Assembly (NCBI GenBank): GCA_026397505.1 | Contig: JAPLUR010000061.1 | Coordinates: forward strand, 1 to 64,000 | Direction: 5' to 3' | From: Candidatus Zixiibacteriota bacterium | GTDB lineage: Bacteria > Zixibacteria > MSB-5A5 > GN15 > PGXB01 | Length of the DNA stretch: 64,000 nt | Shown: positions 34,475 through 42,646 of the stretch, one piece after another | Layout: every line of letters starts with the position of its first letter | Position numbering within the stretch: position 1 is the stretch's first letter | Made by a program: the position numbers and the translations under genes | Notes under the pieces: model-generated | What the model was told of the DNA's origin: nothing | The model's database searches: none | What the model saw: the letters and a program-made list of their open reading frames with translations, nothing else

Positions 34475-34798
34475 CTATTTCCCTTCTTCGGTCTCCGGCA
34501 TTCCGAATCCGATATTTTTGGCGTGCATGCCCTCCTGCCCGCCATAGATCTTTATTTCCCCGAATTGCTTTTCGTACTTTTTCAGGTTCTCTTCGAGCGT
34601 TTTCTGAAGCAGCTTCGCATGCGTGGGGGTCATAATAATCCGCGCTTGCACGCGGGTTTTCGGAGCACCCGGCATAATACGGGCAAAATCAAAAACGATT
34701 TCGGTCGCCGAATGAGCAATCATCACCAAATTGCTGTAAATCCCCTCGGCTTCCTTCTCGCCGATTTCAATATTGACCTGCTGGGGTTTGATTTCCAT
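34475..34798 (-). CDS. DUF3467 family protein
   Basis: 107 residues. The core QVNIEIGEKEAEGIYSNLVM, HSATEIVFDFARIMPG and ARIIMTPTHAKLLQKTLEEN matches DUF3467, a small conserved cytoplasmic family of unknown function. The ATG at 34798 has AGAGGTGACC just upstream, which decides against the longer frame starting at 34870. It is divergent from rfaE1, with about 86 bases between the two starts that should hold both promoters. Confidence 0.85.
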   Translation of the reverse strand: MEIKPQQVNIEIGEKEAEGIYSNLVMIAHSATEIVFDFARIMPGAPKTRVQARIIMTPTHAKLLQKTLEENLKKYEKQFGEIKIYGGQEGMHAKNIGFGMPETEEGK

Positions 34799-34884
34799 AT
34801 GGTCACCTCTATTCAACTTGTCATTTCCAGACAGTTTTTTTATATTGATCCAAAAGTCAAATTTAGACAATTGGGTAATTCTTT

Positions 34885-35886
34885 ATGCCAATAAAGATTG
34901 ACAGAATTAGTAAGATATCGTCAAATTTCGGAAAAGCAACAATATTAATCCTTGGCGATATCATGCTCGATGAGTATCTCTACGGCGCGGTCACCCGAAT
35001 ATCGCCCGAGGCGCCGGTGCCGGTGGTCGAGATAAATAACGAGCAAGTGCGTCTCGGCGGCGCCGCCAATGTCGCCAATAATATCCGTAGTCTTGGGGAT
35101 GAGCCTTATCTGGTCGGCGTGGTCGGTGAGGATGAAGCCTCCATTAAACTTTCACAGCTTCTGAAGGAAAAAGGAATTTCGCGGGACTATCTGGTAAACG
35201 ATTCGGAACGACCGACAACGATAAAAACCAGGATTATCGCCCATTCGCAACAGGTAGTGCGAGCCGACCGCGAGGATACCCGCGAAATATCCGGCGACCT
35301 GGAAAAAAGAATTCTGGACAAATTCAATATGGTGACGGATAGAATTAAGGCGGTAATCATTTCCGATTACGGGAAAGGGGTAATCACCGCCTCATTGCTG
35401 GAAAAGATTATTCCGGCCTGCCGGAATAAAGGAATCTTTGTCGCGGTTGATCCCAAAGAAACGCATTTTCTAAATTATAAGAAAGTCTCGCTCATCACGC
35501 CCAATCACCACGAGGCGGGATTCGCGGCTGGAAAACGGATAAAGACTGATGAGGATCTCAACGCGGTCGGCAAACTGTTATTGGATAAACTTCAGACCGA
35601 TTCGATTTTGATCACGCGCGGCGAGAAAGGGATGGCTTTGTTCAACGCCAATGGCGAGGTAGATTATTTTCCAACGGTGGCGAAGAAAGTGTTTGATGTC
35701 ACCGGCGCGGGCGACACCGTGATTGCCTCGTTTGTTTCGGCGGTGGCGGCGGGCGCGACGCTCAAAGAGGCGGCCGTCATTTCCAACTGCGCGGCGGGAG
35801 TAGTGGTAGGTGAAATCGGCACCGCGACTGTGACCCTGCCGCAGTTAGTGGAGGAATTGAAACGCAATTTCGTCAACGGTGGCTGA
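34885..35886 (+). CDS. rfaE1: D-glycero-beta-D-manno-heptose-7-phosphate kinase
   Basis: 333 residues, the kinase half of the HldE-type pathway for ADP-heptose, a building block of the LPS core. It is a PfkB/ribokinase-fold enzyme: N-terminal ILGDIMLDEYLYGAVTRISP, LGGAANVANNIRSLGD, substrate region IISDYGKGVITASL, and the C-terminal signature DVTGAGDTVIASFVSAVAAG containing the catalytic Asp. In E. coli this and the adenylyltransferase are fused; here they are separate genes with a CoA-binding protein gene between them. Confidence 0.93.
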   Translation: MPIKIDRISKISSNFGKATILILGDIMLDEYLYGAVTRISPEAPVPVVEINNEQVRLGGAANVANNIRSLGDEPYLVGVVGEDEASIKLSQLLKEKGISRDYLVNDSERPTTIKTRIIAHSQQVVRADREDTREISGDLEKRILDKFNMVTDRIKAVIISDYGKGVITASLLEKIIPACRNKGIFVAVDPKETHFLNYKKVSLITPNHHEAGFAAGKRIKTDEDLNAVGKLLLDKLQTDSILITRGEKGMALFNANGEVDYFPTVAKKVFDVTGAGDTVIASFVSAVAAGATLKEAAVISNCAAGVVVGEIGTATVTLPQLVEELKRNFVNGG

Positions 35887-35937
35887 AAGTGCTTCCTTCA
35901 GCAAGTATGCATGAAGCGTTAGATTCCAAGGAAAGAT

Positions 35938-36378
35938 ATGACGAGAGAAATAGAAAATTTCATCAACCAGAAAAATATTGCCGTACTCGGAGCTTCACCC
36001 TCAGGCAAGAAATTCGGCAATGCCATTTACCGGGAATTGAAGAGCAAGGGGTATCAGGTCTATCCGGTGCATCCGACCGCCGAGAGTATCGAAAACGACC
36101 GGGCTTATAATAGCCTCAAGACTCTCCCGGCTGAGGTCACGGCGGCCGTTTTTGCCATCTCCCCGGATAAGGCCCTGGAGGCGGTTGATGATGCCGTGGC
36201 ACACGGAACAAAACGGATCTGGTTCCAGCAGGGAGCAAATTTCAAACTGGCGGTCGAGAAAGCAAAAGCGGCCGGCATCGAGACCGTGACAAAGAAGTGT
36301 ATCCTGATGTATGTACCACCGGTGAATAGCATTCATGCCGTGCACCGTTTCTTCGCCAAAATATTCGGAAGAGTATAA
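35938..36378 (+). CDS. CoA-binding (YccU-like) protein
   Basis: 146 residues with a Rossmann-like fold: IAVLGASPSGKKFGNAIYRE carries the nucleotide loop, followed by GYQVYPVHPTAESI, AVFAISPDKALEAV and IWFQQGANFKLAVEKAKAAG. This is the small CoA-binding family known from YccU, related to the N-terminal part of succinyl-CoA synthetase alpha. The biological role is not established. The ATG at 35938 follows AAGGAAAG. It sits between rfaE1 and rfaE2, so co-expression with heptose activation is likely but a functional link is unproven. Confidence 0.85.
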   Translation: MTREIENFINQKNIAVLGASPSGKKFGNAIYRELKSKGYQVYPVHPTAESIENDRAYNSLKTLPAEVTAAVFAISPDKALEAVDDAVAHGTKRIWFQQGANFKLAVEKAKAAGIETVTKKCILMYVPPVNSIHAVHRFFAKIFGRV

Positions 36379-36438
36379 TAATGCTCAATCAGCCGAAAGG
36401 GTGAATCGCCGCCAAATAAACACTGACATGGGATATTT

Positions 36439-36924
36439 ATGAAAAAAGTGAATAACATTCTCTGGAAAATCTCGCCAAAGAAGATCGAAACCCTGGTCGC
36501 CAATCTTCGAAAGCGAAACAAGAAAATCGTTTTCACCAACGGCGTATTCGATATCCTGCACTACGGCCATATCGACTATCTCACCAAAGCCCGTAAACTC
36601 GGGGATTTCATGGTTGTCGGACTTAACACCGATAGCTCGGTCCGAAAATTCAAAGCGAAAGGTCGCCCGATACAGAATGAGAAAGACCGGGCCCGGATTC
36701 TGGCCGCGCTCAAGCCGGTCGATTATGTCATTCTTTTCGGCGAAACAACCCCGGAGCGATTGATTAATCTGGTCAAACCTGATGTACTGGTCAAGGGGGC
36801 CGATTATAGAATTGCGGAGATTGTCGGAGCGGCGTTTGTCAAATCATACGGCGGAGTTGTCAAGAGAATTAGAGTCATTCCCGGCCGATCAACATCGCGA
36901 ATTGTCAAGAAGTTGGGATTATGA
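36439..36924 (+). CDS. rfaE2: D-glycero-beta-D-manno-heptose 1-phosphate adenylyltransferase
   Basis: 161 residues, the nucleotidyltransferase half of the HldE pathway. It adds AMP to heptose 1-phosphate to give ADP-heptose. The cytidylyltransferase-fold motif FTNGVFDILHYGHIDYLTKA contains the HxGH signature (HYGH), and the later IPGRSTSRIVKKL is the conserved ISGRSTT-like motif. Paired with rfaE1 about 550 bases upstream, it shows that the organism makes heptose-containing LPS or a similar glycan. Confidence 0.94.
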   Translation: MKKVNNILWKISPKKIETLVANLRKRNKKIVFTNGVFDILHYGHIDYLTKARKLGDFMVVGLNTDSSVRKFKAKGRPIQNEKDRARILAALKPVDYVILFGETTPERLINLVKPDVLVKGADYRIAEIVGAAFVKSYGGVVKRIRVIPGRSTSRIVKKLGL

Positions 36925-36932
36925 GTGGTTTT

Positions 36933-36981
36933 CAGTCAATATTTGTCAGTATGGTTTCTTTCAGCCATTGACTGTTTTTTT
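36933..36981 (+). terminator. Possible terminator after rfaE2
   Basis: CAGTCAAT (36933-36940) pairs with ATTGACTG (36967-36974), followed by eight T. The loop is long (26 bases), which makes it weaker than usual. The T run ends at the RAYT ATG. Confidence 0.45.
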
Positions 36982-36982
36982 C

Positions 36983-37552
36983 ATGGGGGGTAATTTGGGC
37001 AGCAATCAAAGATATCATCGACATTCAATCAAGATGAAGGAATACGACTATTCTCGGGCCGGTTATTATTTTAGCACAATTTGTACGGCCAATCGAGAAC
37101 AAGTATTAGGCAAGATATCCGGCAATAGAATGATTTTATCGGATATCGGGCTTATATTAAAAGACCACTGGCAAGGAATATCGAGTCGATTTGCCCATAT
37201 AGTGTTGGGCGATTATGTCATTATGCCCGATCACATCCATGGCATAATTATGCTCCAGGAACATGAAACAAAGAAGGGTTTGATAAATCAAACCCCTACC
37301 AAAAATTCATGGATTCTATCCGAAAATCAAAAACTTACGTTGGGTAAAATTATCAGATTCTTCAAGGCCAAGACCTCCAAAGTTCTGCAAGAAAGGGGGC
37401 ACATTAATTTCCGATGGCAAAGGAATTACTATGAGCATATAGTCAGGAATGATTTTGAATTGGGCAAGATTCGAGAGTATATTCGATCTAATGTCACACA
37501 ATGGCCAAACGATAACGGTGATTTTGAAGATATTGTATTAAAAGCAGATTGA
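36983..37552 (+). CDS. REP-associated tyrosine transposase (RAYT, Y1/HUH type)
   Basis: 189 residues. The HUH motif is in YVIMPDHIHGIIML and the probable catalytic tyrosine in RNYYEHIVRNDFELGKIR; GYYFSTICTANREQ at the start is typical. RAYTs nick single-stranded DNA at REP palindromes and are thought to spread them. The ATG at 36983 is chosen because upstream in-frame codons lie inside rfaE2. A 20-base REP-like palindrome lies within the coding sequence (37276-37295), adding residues KGLINQTP in frame, and an inverted copy follows the stop. The gene is a probable insertion between the rfaE and pyrE regions. Confidence 0.85.
   Translation: MGGNLGSNQRYHRHSIKMKEYDYSRAGYYFSTICTANREQVLGKISGNRMILSDIGLILKDHWQGISSRFAHIVLGDYVIMPDHIHGIIMLQEHETKKGLINQTPTKNSWILSENQKLTLGKIIRFFKAKTSKVLQERGHINFRWQRNYYEHIVRNDFELGKIREYIRSNVTQWPNDNGDFEDIVLKAD
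37276..37295. repeat. REP-like palindrome inside the RAYT gene
   Basis: GGGTTTGATAAATCAAACCC, a nearly perfect palindrome followed by CCTAC. Read on the other strand, the unit GTAGGGGTTTGAT...CAAACCC matches the copy at 37565-37588, so the two are inverted relative to each other. Confidence 0.8.
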
Positions 37553-37568
37553 TATCCGGAATATGTAG

Positions 37569-37588
37569 GGGTTTGATAAATCAAACCC
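37569..37588. repeat. REP-like palindrome after the RAYT gene
   Basis: GGGTTTGATAAATCAAACCC preceded by GTAG, 16 bases after the RAYT stop. It forms an inverted pair with the copy at 37276, the arrangement typical of bacterial interspersed mosaic elements. Confidence 0.8.
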
Positions 37589-37610
37589 ACGGAATATTTC
37601 ATGGTCATTC

Positions 37611-37630
37611 CCCCCAAATAAGTTTGGGGG
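37611..37630. other. Hairpin between the RAYT and pyrE genes
   Basis: CCCCCAAA-TAAG-TTTGGGGG, a perfect 8-bp stem lying about 30 bases past the pyrE stop. No T run follows on either strand. It could be another repetitive palindrome or a 3' end stabiliser of the pyrE message. Confidence 0.5.
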
Positions 37631-37661
37631 TGCCACCTATCGGATAATTTTAAGTGCAAAA

Positions 37662-38240
37662 TTATGATTTTCGGCTGCCTCGCTGCGTAATCGGCACGCC
37701 CTGCTTGCAGAGCGGGCAATCCTCCAGCTCCCAGGCGTTGGCCGAAACCGTGGCCAGCGCTTTGAGAGGATATCTGAATTTTATTTTTCCGCCGGAACGG
37801 TCGAGAAACTCGCCGATACCGACAATGGTGGCGTCATAAGTTTCAACCAGATCCAGCAGCTCTAAAACGGAAGTGCCGGTTGTCAGAACATCATCAACAA
37901 TTAGCACCCGTGTGCCCGGCTTGATATTGAATCCCCGCTTGAATATCCGTCCGGTTATACCTTCTCCCGGCTCGGCATAGATTGCGTCGACACCAAGGTA
38001 TTTGGCAACCTCATAGGCGATAATCACGCCGCCGGTGGTTGGGCCGACCACCAGTTCCACTTCGTCCTTCTCAAAAAGCCTGGCCATTTCTATGCAGACT
38101 TTCTCACAGAGCCGCGGCCGTTTGAGAATCATGAATTTCTCGTAATAGATATCACTGTGTTTGCCTGAAGTTAGTTTAAAATGTCCCTCAAGGAGTGCAT
38201 CCGTCTCCCTGAAAATACCGAGGATATTATTTCCGTTCAT
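37662..38240 (-). CDS. pyrE: Orotate phosphoribosyltransferase (PyrE)
   Basis: 192 residues. PyrE joins orotate to PRPP to make orotidine 5'-phosphate, step five of pyrimidine synthesis. The PRPP motif RVLIVDDVLTTGTSVLELLD and the N-terminal HFKLTSGKHSDIYYEKF are clear, together with VVGPTTGGVIIAYEVA. The tail (LEDCPLCKQGVPITQRGSRK) has a CPLC pair, seen in a group of PyrE proteins. The ATG at 38240 directly follows the acpS stop, so the two genes are coupled. The other pyr genes of the window are about 17 kb away. Confidence 0.95.
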   Translation of the reverse strand: MNGNNILGIFRETDALLEGHFKLTSGKHSDIYYEKFMILKRPRLCEKVCIEMARLFEKDEVELVVGPTTGGVIIAYEVAKYLGVDAIYAEPGEGITGRIFKRGFNIKPGTRVLIVDDVLTTGTSVLELLDLVETYDATIVGIGEFLDRSGGKIKFRYPLKALATVSANAWELEDCPLCKQGVPITQRGSRKS

Positions 38241-38241
38241 T

Positions 38242-38613
38242 TCAGTCTCCGGTCAGCACGGCCACCGCCGCCGCCATATCCCGCTCATGCGTAATAGAGA
38301 CTTTGATTTCCTTGTCGAAAATCTTCTCTCTGACCGCATCATCGAGATGAACGTACGGTTTGCCGTAGAGGTCGTTGAGGACCTGAATCTGACGGGCGAA
38401 AACCCGCTGGTTGAGAATGACTCCCAGAGTCTTGATGACCGCTTCCTTGGCGGCAAAGCGGCCGGCCAGGAACTGGACCTTATTCAATTTATCTTTGAAC
38501 AGTTCCATCTCCTCCTCGCCCAAAACCTTGGAGGCGAACTTGTCTCCCCACATTTCCAGCGCCCTTTTAACTCGCTTGGTCTGGATTAAATCAATGCCTA
38601 TGGAATAAATCAT
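38242..38613 (-). CDS. acpS: Holo-[acyl-carrier-protein] synthase
   Basis: 123 residues, the usual length. AcpS moves phosphopantetheine from CoA to acyl carrier protein. Motifs: N-terminal SIGIDLIQTKRVKRAL with the Mg-binding Asp, the second motif FLAGRFAAKEAVIKTLG, and SITHERDMAAAVAV near the end. The ATG at 38613 fits the family N-terminus; the frame is open 93 bases further upstream but those residues are not conserved. It is followed directly by pyrE. Confidence 0.94.
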   Translation of the reverse strand: MIYSIGIDLIQTKRVKRALEMWGDKFASKVLGEEEMELFKDKLNKVQFLAGRFAAKEAVIKTLGVILNQRVFARQIQVLNDLYGKPYVHLDDAVREKIFDKEIKVSITHERDMAAAVAVLTGD

Positions 38614-38966
38614 ATCAAGATTATTTCCTCTCCTTCCGACAATAAATTTAGTGGAAGATAAAGGATGAATTCTTTTTTTGCAACAGGTTGAAAAAATCAT
38701 TTGCATTGAGAGTTTGAAGAGCGTAAATTAAGCAAGACAAAATGAGTTGGAGAGGGTTGATTTTTGAAAAATCTCTAACAACTCAATAATGAAGGTTGTC
38801 TCTTCATGGCTGCGCGTACGCCGTGACCCACCTTATGGGTGGTAGCGAAAGCAAAATGCTGGAAGTGGCTGTAAAAACCCTTTACCGTAAGGAATTGAGG
38901 AGTTTTTTCAAATCAAATTTTCCCTCTCCATTTTTTTATGCCTTTTTGGAGAAAAATCGAGAAATT
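38614..38966. other. Intergenic stretch with no supported gene
   Basis: About 350 bases upstream of acpS. It contains a small hairpin (ATGAAG...CTTCAT near 38790) and CCACC/GGTGG near 38828, but no reading frame with an SD. A plus-strand frame from 38796 is open but runs antisense into the next gene and looks non-coding. The acpS promoter must lie here; I could not identify it with confidence. Confidence 0.4.
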
Positions 38967-39593
38967 TCAGATATTGAAAATGGTGTGAAGTTCAACTTCC
39001 AGGTCCGCATCGGCCGAGACATGGCGGGCCAGAATAAAATAGCATTCATATCCGGTGGAAACCAGATAAAGGCGATTCCGCTCCACTTCATAAACTCCCT
39101 CTTCCCTCTTACCCCCGGGAAGATGGCGGAAAATCTCGAGAAGTTCGCCGAGGTTTTTGAATATGACGGAATATTTCTTCTTGAATTCTGAGGAAACAGA
39201 ATCGGAATCAAAATTCCCCTCATTATCCAGTCGATAAATTCTTTCCACTCCGGGTATTTCACTCAGTCGTTTTACAAGTGAGGGATTTTGAGGGCTTTCG
39301 AGCGGCTTTTTCTCGGGCGGCAGATTGGTGAGGAAATTCCGGGTATTGATGATTTCCATCACGTCCATATGCTGTTTACGCAGAAGCCCTTCGATCCTTA
39401 TCTTGTCCTCATTAGAAGAAATGGGTGCGGCCAGTTCTTTTTCAACTTTATGCAGCACCCGCCCTTTGGAAAAAACGGTCGTCGTCAGTCTGGGATTGGG
39501 ACGATAAGCGTACTCTGTTTGTATTTGTATTTCCGCCGCCCCCCGAACAATCCGTGAGGTTCTTCCGGCGGGTATGTAATCTGCTATAGCCAT
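38967..39593 (-). CDS. Uncharacterised protein
   Basis: 208 residues, not recognised. No signal peptide or membrane helix. The middle is charged and helical (EDKIRIEGLLRKQHMDVMEI), and the last 100 residues (SEIPGVERIYRLDNEGNFDS ... RNRLYLVSTGYECYFILARH) have the pattern of a Roadblock/LC7-like alpha-beta domain, which binds small GTPases in other systems; this is only an impression. The ATG at 39593 follows GGAAG, which is why the longer frame was not used. It starts 54 bases after nrdJ on the same strand, so it may be co-transcribed with thyX-nrdJ. Confidence 0.6.
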   Translation of the reverse strand: MAIADYIPAGRTSRIVRGAAEIQIQTEYAYRPNPRLTTTVFSKGRVLHKVEKELAAPISSNEDKIRIEGLLRKQHMDVMEIINTRNFLTNLPPEKKPLESPQNPSLVKRLSEIPGVERIYRLDNEGNFDSDSVSSEFKKKYSVIFKNLGELLEIFRHLPGGKREEGVYEVERNRLYLVSTGYECYFILARHVSADADLEVELHTIFNI

Positions 39594-39647
39594 AATAACT
39601 TCCAGCGGGATTATGAAATATCCCGCCACGAAGTTATATCGGCAGAA

Positions 39648-41915
39648 TCAGCATTTTGAATAACCACAACTGCGACAGACCAAACATCCCCCCTCATGCT
39701 CAATCCGGGAATGGCAATCCGGGCAGAATTCCTGGGCCAGGTCAAACTCCTTTTCCATCTTCTTTCCGTTTCCGAATTGCTTATGCAACACATGGGCGAT
39801 GGCATCGGGTATAGAGGAAATGAGTCCGCCGCTGCCGAAAACCGGGGAAGCGCCGCCGATTCCTTTCAGCTGCTCAATCACCATTTCCACCGGGACTCCG
39901 GAACGAAAGGCCAGCGAAATCAAGCGGCAGATAGCCTCGGTATCGGCCATGGTGGAATATCCCGATTTTCCGATCTGAGCGAAAACCTCAAACGGCTTGC
40001 CGTCCAAAGTATTGACAGTGACGTAGAGATTGCCATATCCGGTTTTGATTTTCTGCGTGACACCTTCCAGAACCTCAGGTCGGTCTTTGACTTTCAGCGG
40101 CGTACCGGCCGGAGCCGCCGCCTCCGACTGTTCTTTGGCCGATCCGGTGGAGAGGACCTGCTCGGCCCGACTGCCATCACGATAAATGGTAATACCTTTG
40201 CAGCCCAGCTTGTAAGCCAGCATATAGGCGGTGCGCACATCATCAATCGTGGCGTCGTGTGCCAGGTTGATTGTTTTCGACACGGCGTTGTCGGTATGCT
40301 TCTGGAAAGCCGCCTGCATCCTTACGTGCCATTCCGGGTTGACATCATGAGAGGTAACGAAAATCCTCTTCACATCATCGGGAATCTCGCTGTGAGATGA
40401 AAGAGAATTTGTTTGTGCTATTCTCTCCATCAGTTCCGGCGAATAAAAACCTCTTACTCGGGCCACTCTCTCGAAATAGGGATTGACCTCGACCAGTCTG
40501 GTATCGTCCATCACCTTCCGAATATAGGAGACGGCGAAAAGAGGTTCAATGCCCGAAGAACACCCGGAAATAATCGAAATTGTGCCTGTGGGAGCAACCG
40601 TGGTGACCGTAGAGTTGCGCAGTCTCGGCCCGGTACCGCTCTTATAATAGAATGATTTATCCCAGTTGGGGAAAACGCCTCTGGTTTCGGCCAAACGGCT
40701 GGATTCATCATGTCCGACATTATTCACCCGGGACATCACCCTCTCCGCCAAGTCGAGCGCTTCCTGGGAACTATATGGAATTCCCAGAAGAATCAGGAGG
40801 TCGGCCCAACCCATTAGCCCCAGACCGATTTTTCGATTTTCCTTGGTCTGGATATCTATATCGGGAAGCGGGTAGCGATTGGCCTCGATGACATTATCCA
40901 GAAAATGGACGGAGAGGCGGACAGTCTTGTCCAGTTTCTCCCAATCGATTTCATATCGGGAAAGTTCATGCGGGGAATTGAAATCAACCACCGCCCGAAC
41001 CATCTGGCTCATATTTATCGAACCAAGATTGCAGCTTTCATATGGCAATAGCGGCTGTTCACCACAAGGATTGGTTGACTCATACAGACCGACTTTGGTA
41101 ACCGGATTCCCTTCGTTCATCCGGTCGATGAACATCAAGCCCGGTTCGCCGGTGCGATGGGCATGCTCTATAATTTTATCAAGCACTTCCCGTGCACTGA
41201 GACAGACCGGTTTGCCTTCCTTGACATAGACCGTGTCGGTGCGGGGGTCGATCAACTCATAAAGGGCATTTGCCTCCTCCGCCCGCATGAAGGCATCGGT
41301 GATGGCCACGGAAATATTGAAATTGGTCAATTCGGCGAGATTATCTTTGCAGGAGATAAAATCGAGAATATCGGGGTGGTCAACGCGGAGAATACCCATA
41401 TTGGCGCCCCGTCTGGTACCCCCCTGCTTGACTGCCTCGGTAGCGGCATTAATAACCCTCATGAATGAAATCGGCCCGGAGGCGACCCCGGAGGTGGAGG
41501 CGACCACGGCATGGCGCGGACGCAGGCGCGAAAATGCAAACCCGGTACCGCCGCCTGACTTGTGGATCAGCGCTGTCTGCTTGACGGCATCGAATATCGA
41601 CTCCATGGAATCTTCAATGGGCAGGACGAAGCAGGCGGAAAGCTGTCCCAGAGGACGCCCGGCATTCATCAGGGTCGGCGAGTTCGGCATAAATTCCAGC
41701 CGATACATCATCTCATAAAAGCTATTTTCGAGCCTTTTGACCTCTTCGGCCGATACGCCGAATTTTCTATCCGGCTCAACAATGGCCTGCGCCACGCGCC
41801 GGAAAAGCTCCTCGGGCGTCTCGATAACCTTTCCCTGGTCATCTTTCTTGAGATAGCGACGCTCCAAGACCTTAATGGAGTTTTCACTCAATTCAAATTT
41901 TTTATCATCTTCCAT
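39648..41915 (-). CDS. nrdJ: Adenosylcobalamin-dependent ribonucleotide reductase (class II)
   Basis: 755 residues. It reduces ribonucleotides to deoxyribonucleotides with B12, independent of oxygen. Core motifs: LSACFVLPIEDSMESIF with an active-site Cys, HKSGGGTGFAFSRLRP, the NxCxE loop STNPCGEQPLLPYESCNLGS, and TVAPTGTISIISGCSSG. The C-terminal third has the extended NrdJ domain (GKPFEVFAQIGKSGYSTMAD) and ends with a zinc ribbon of four cysteines (CPDCHSRIEH ... CRSCGYSKC), which probably helps re-reduction. The start follows AGGAGAG. thyX ends nine bases upstream, so thymidylate and dNTP synthesis are coupled. Confidence 0.96.
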   Translation of the reverse strand: MEDDKKFELSENSIKVLERRYLKKDDQGKVIETPEELFRRVAQAIVEPDRKFGVSAEEVKRLENSFYEMMYRLEFMPNSPTLMNAGRPLGQLSACFVLPIEDSMESIFDAVKQTALIHKSGGGTGFAFSRLRPRHAVVASTSGVASGPISFMRVINAATEAVKQGGTRRGANMGILRVDHPDILDFISCKDNLAELTNFNISVAITDAFMRAEEANALYELIDPRTDTVYVKEGKPVCLSAREVLDKIIEHAHRTGEPGLMFIDRMNEGNPVTKVGLYESTNPCGEQPLLPYESCNLGSINMSQMVRAVVDFNSPHELSRYEIDWEKLDKTVRLSVHFLDNVIEANRYPLPDIDIQTKENRKIGLGLMGWADLLILLGIPYSSQEALDLAERVMSRVNNVGHDESSRLAETRGVFPNWDKSFYYKSGTGPRLRNSTVTTVAPTGTISIISGCSSGIEPLFAVSYIRKVMDDTRLVEVNPYFERVARVRGFYSPELMERIAQTNSLSSHSEIPDDVKRIFVTSHDVNPEWHVRMQAAFQKHTDNAVSKTINLAHDATIDDVRTAYMLAYKLGCKGITIYRDGSRAEQVLSTGSAKEQSEAAAPAGTPLKVKDRPEVLEGVTQKIKTGYGNLYVTVNTLDGKPFEVFAQIGKSGYSTMADTEAICRLISLAFRSGVPVEMVIEQLKGIGGASPVFGSGGLISSIPDAIAHVLHKQFGNGKKMEKEFDLAQEFCPDCHSRIEHEGGCLVCRSCGYSKC

Positions 41916-41924
41916 GATGCTCTC

Positions 41925-42587
41925 CTAGGACTCGGGGTAATCTATCAGCATGGCGGAATTGGTTTCTTTGTCAATGGTGAAATCATCGAACACGATTGGT
42001 GCTTCTTTCTTCATAATCTCCAGCATGATCATACAGATCTGCCGAATCTCCCAGTGGGCTCGCGGATGACAGCGCACCGCAAAAATATGACGGTACTCCC
42101 TGAAATTGGCCGAGATGACTATCTCCGAGGTCGTCCCGTTGGGCAGAATATATCGGGCATCCTCTTTGGGAACGCCGGCTTTAACCATCTCGGAATAAAG
42201 GCGCTCGCAGGAGGCTGCCATTTCCAAGTATCGGCTTTTGAATTCGCTTTGTTCAATCGTCGGCGGCAGAACGACATCAAAATTCCGAACTTTGCCATAT
42301 TCCACATATCGCTGCGATTCCTGTGATGGCGACATAAGGCGATGGCGCACCAACTCATGAGTAAAGACGCGGGATCCGCCCTTTATCCTAAAAGTCGCCA
42401 GGGCATGCTCCAGAACCGAGTGATGCTTTTTCCTGATAACTTTCTTAATTAATTCTTCGGTCGAAGCGGGAGGATTATACCTGTGAAATGACAAATAACA
42501 GGTGCGGCAAGCCAATTCAATCACCTGTTCTGCGTTGGGCGTAATGGCCATCAATTCCACTGACGGCCGGGCGACAATTTCTGACAT
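41925..42587 (-). CDS. thyX: Flavin-dependent thymidylate synthase (ThyX)
   Basis: About 220 residues. ThyX methylates dUMP to dTMP with FAD, NADPH and methylene-tetrahydrofolate. The defining motif RHRLMSPSQESQR matches RHRxxSxxxxSxR exactly; HSVLEHALATFRIKGGSR and the end region ANFREYRHIFAVRCHPRAHW fit too. The start is set at ATG 42587 with AGGTG six bases upstream. An ATG at 42620 is in frame but lies inside a likely -10 element. No thyA or folate gene is in view. Confidence 0.95.
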   Translation of the reverse strand: MSEIVARPSVELMAITPNAEQVIELACRTCYLSFHRYNPPASTEELIKKVIRKKHHSVLEHALATFRIKGGSRVFTHELVRHRLMSPSQESQRYVEYGKVRNFDVVLPPTIEQSEFKSRYLEMAASCERLYSEMVKAGVPKEDARYILPNGTTSEIVISANFREYRHIFAVRCHPRAHWEIRQICMIMLEIMKKEAPIVFDDFTIDKETNSAMLIDYPES

Positions 42588-42618
42588 ATCTTTCACCTGG
42601 CTGGGAGTGATACTTTCC

Positions 42619-42646
42619 ATAATAATCTAACCATTATTCTTTCCAA
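42619..42646 (-). promoter_or_regulatory. Possible promoter of thyX-nrdJ
   Basis: Minus strand TTGGAA (42641-42646), a 16-base spacer, TATTAT (42619-42624). The -10 is good, the -35 matches 4 of 6. The position supports the thyX start at 42587. Confidence 0.45.

Noticed and set aside
38796-39191. 131-codon plus-strand frame before and across the hypothetical gene at 38967
   Set aside because: Its second half is antisense to the minus-strand gene, which has a proper SD; the first half has no translation signal.
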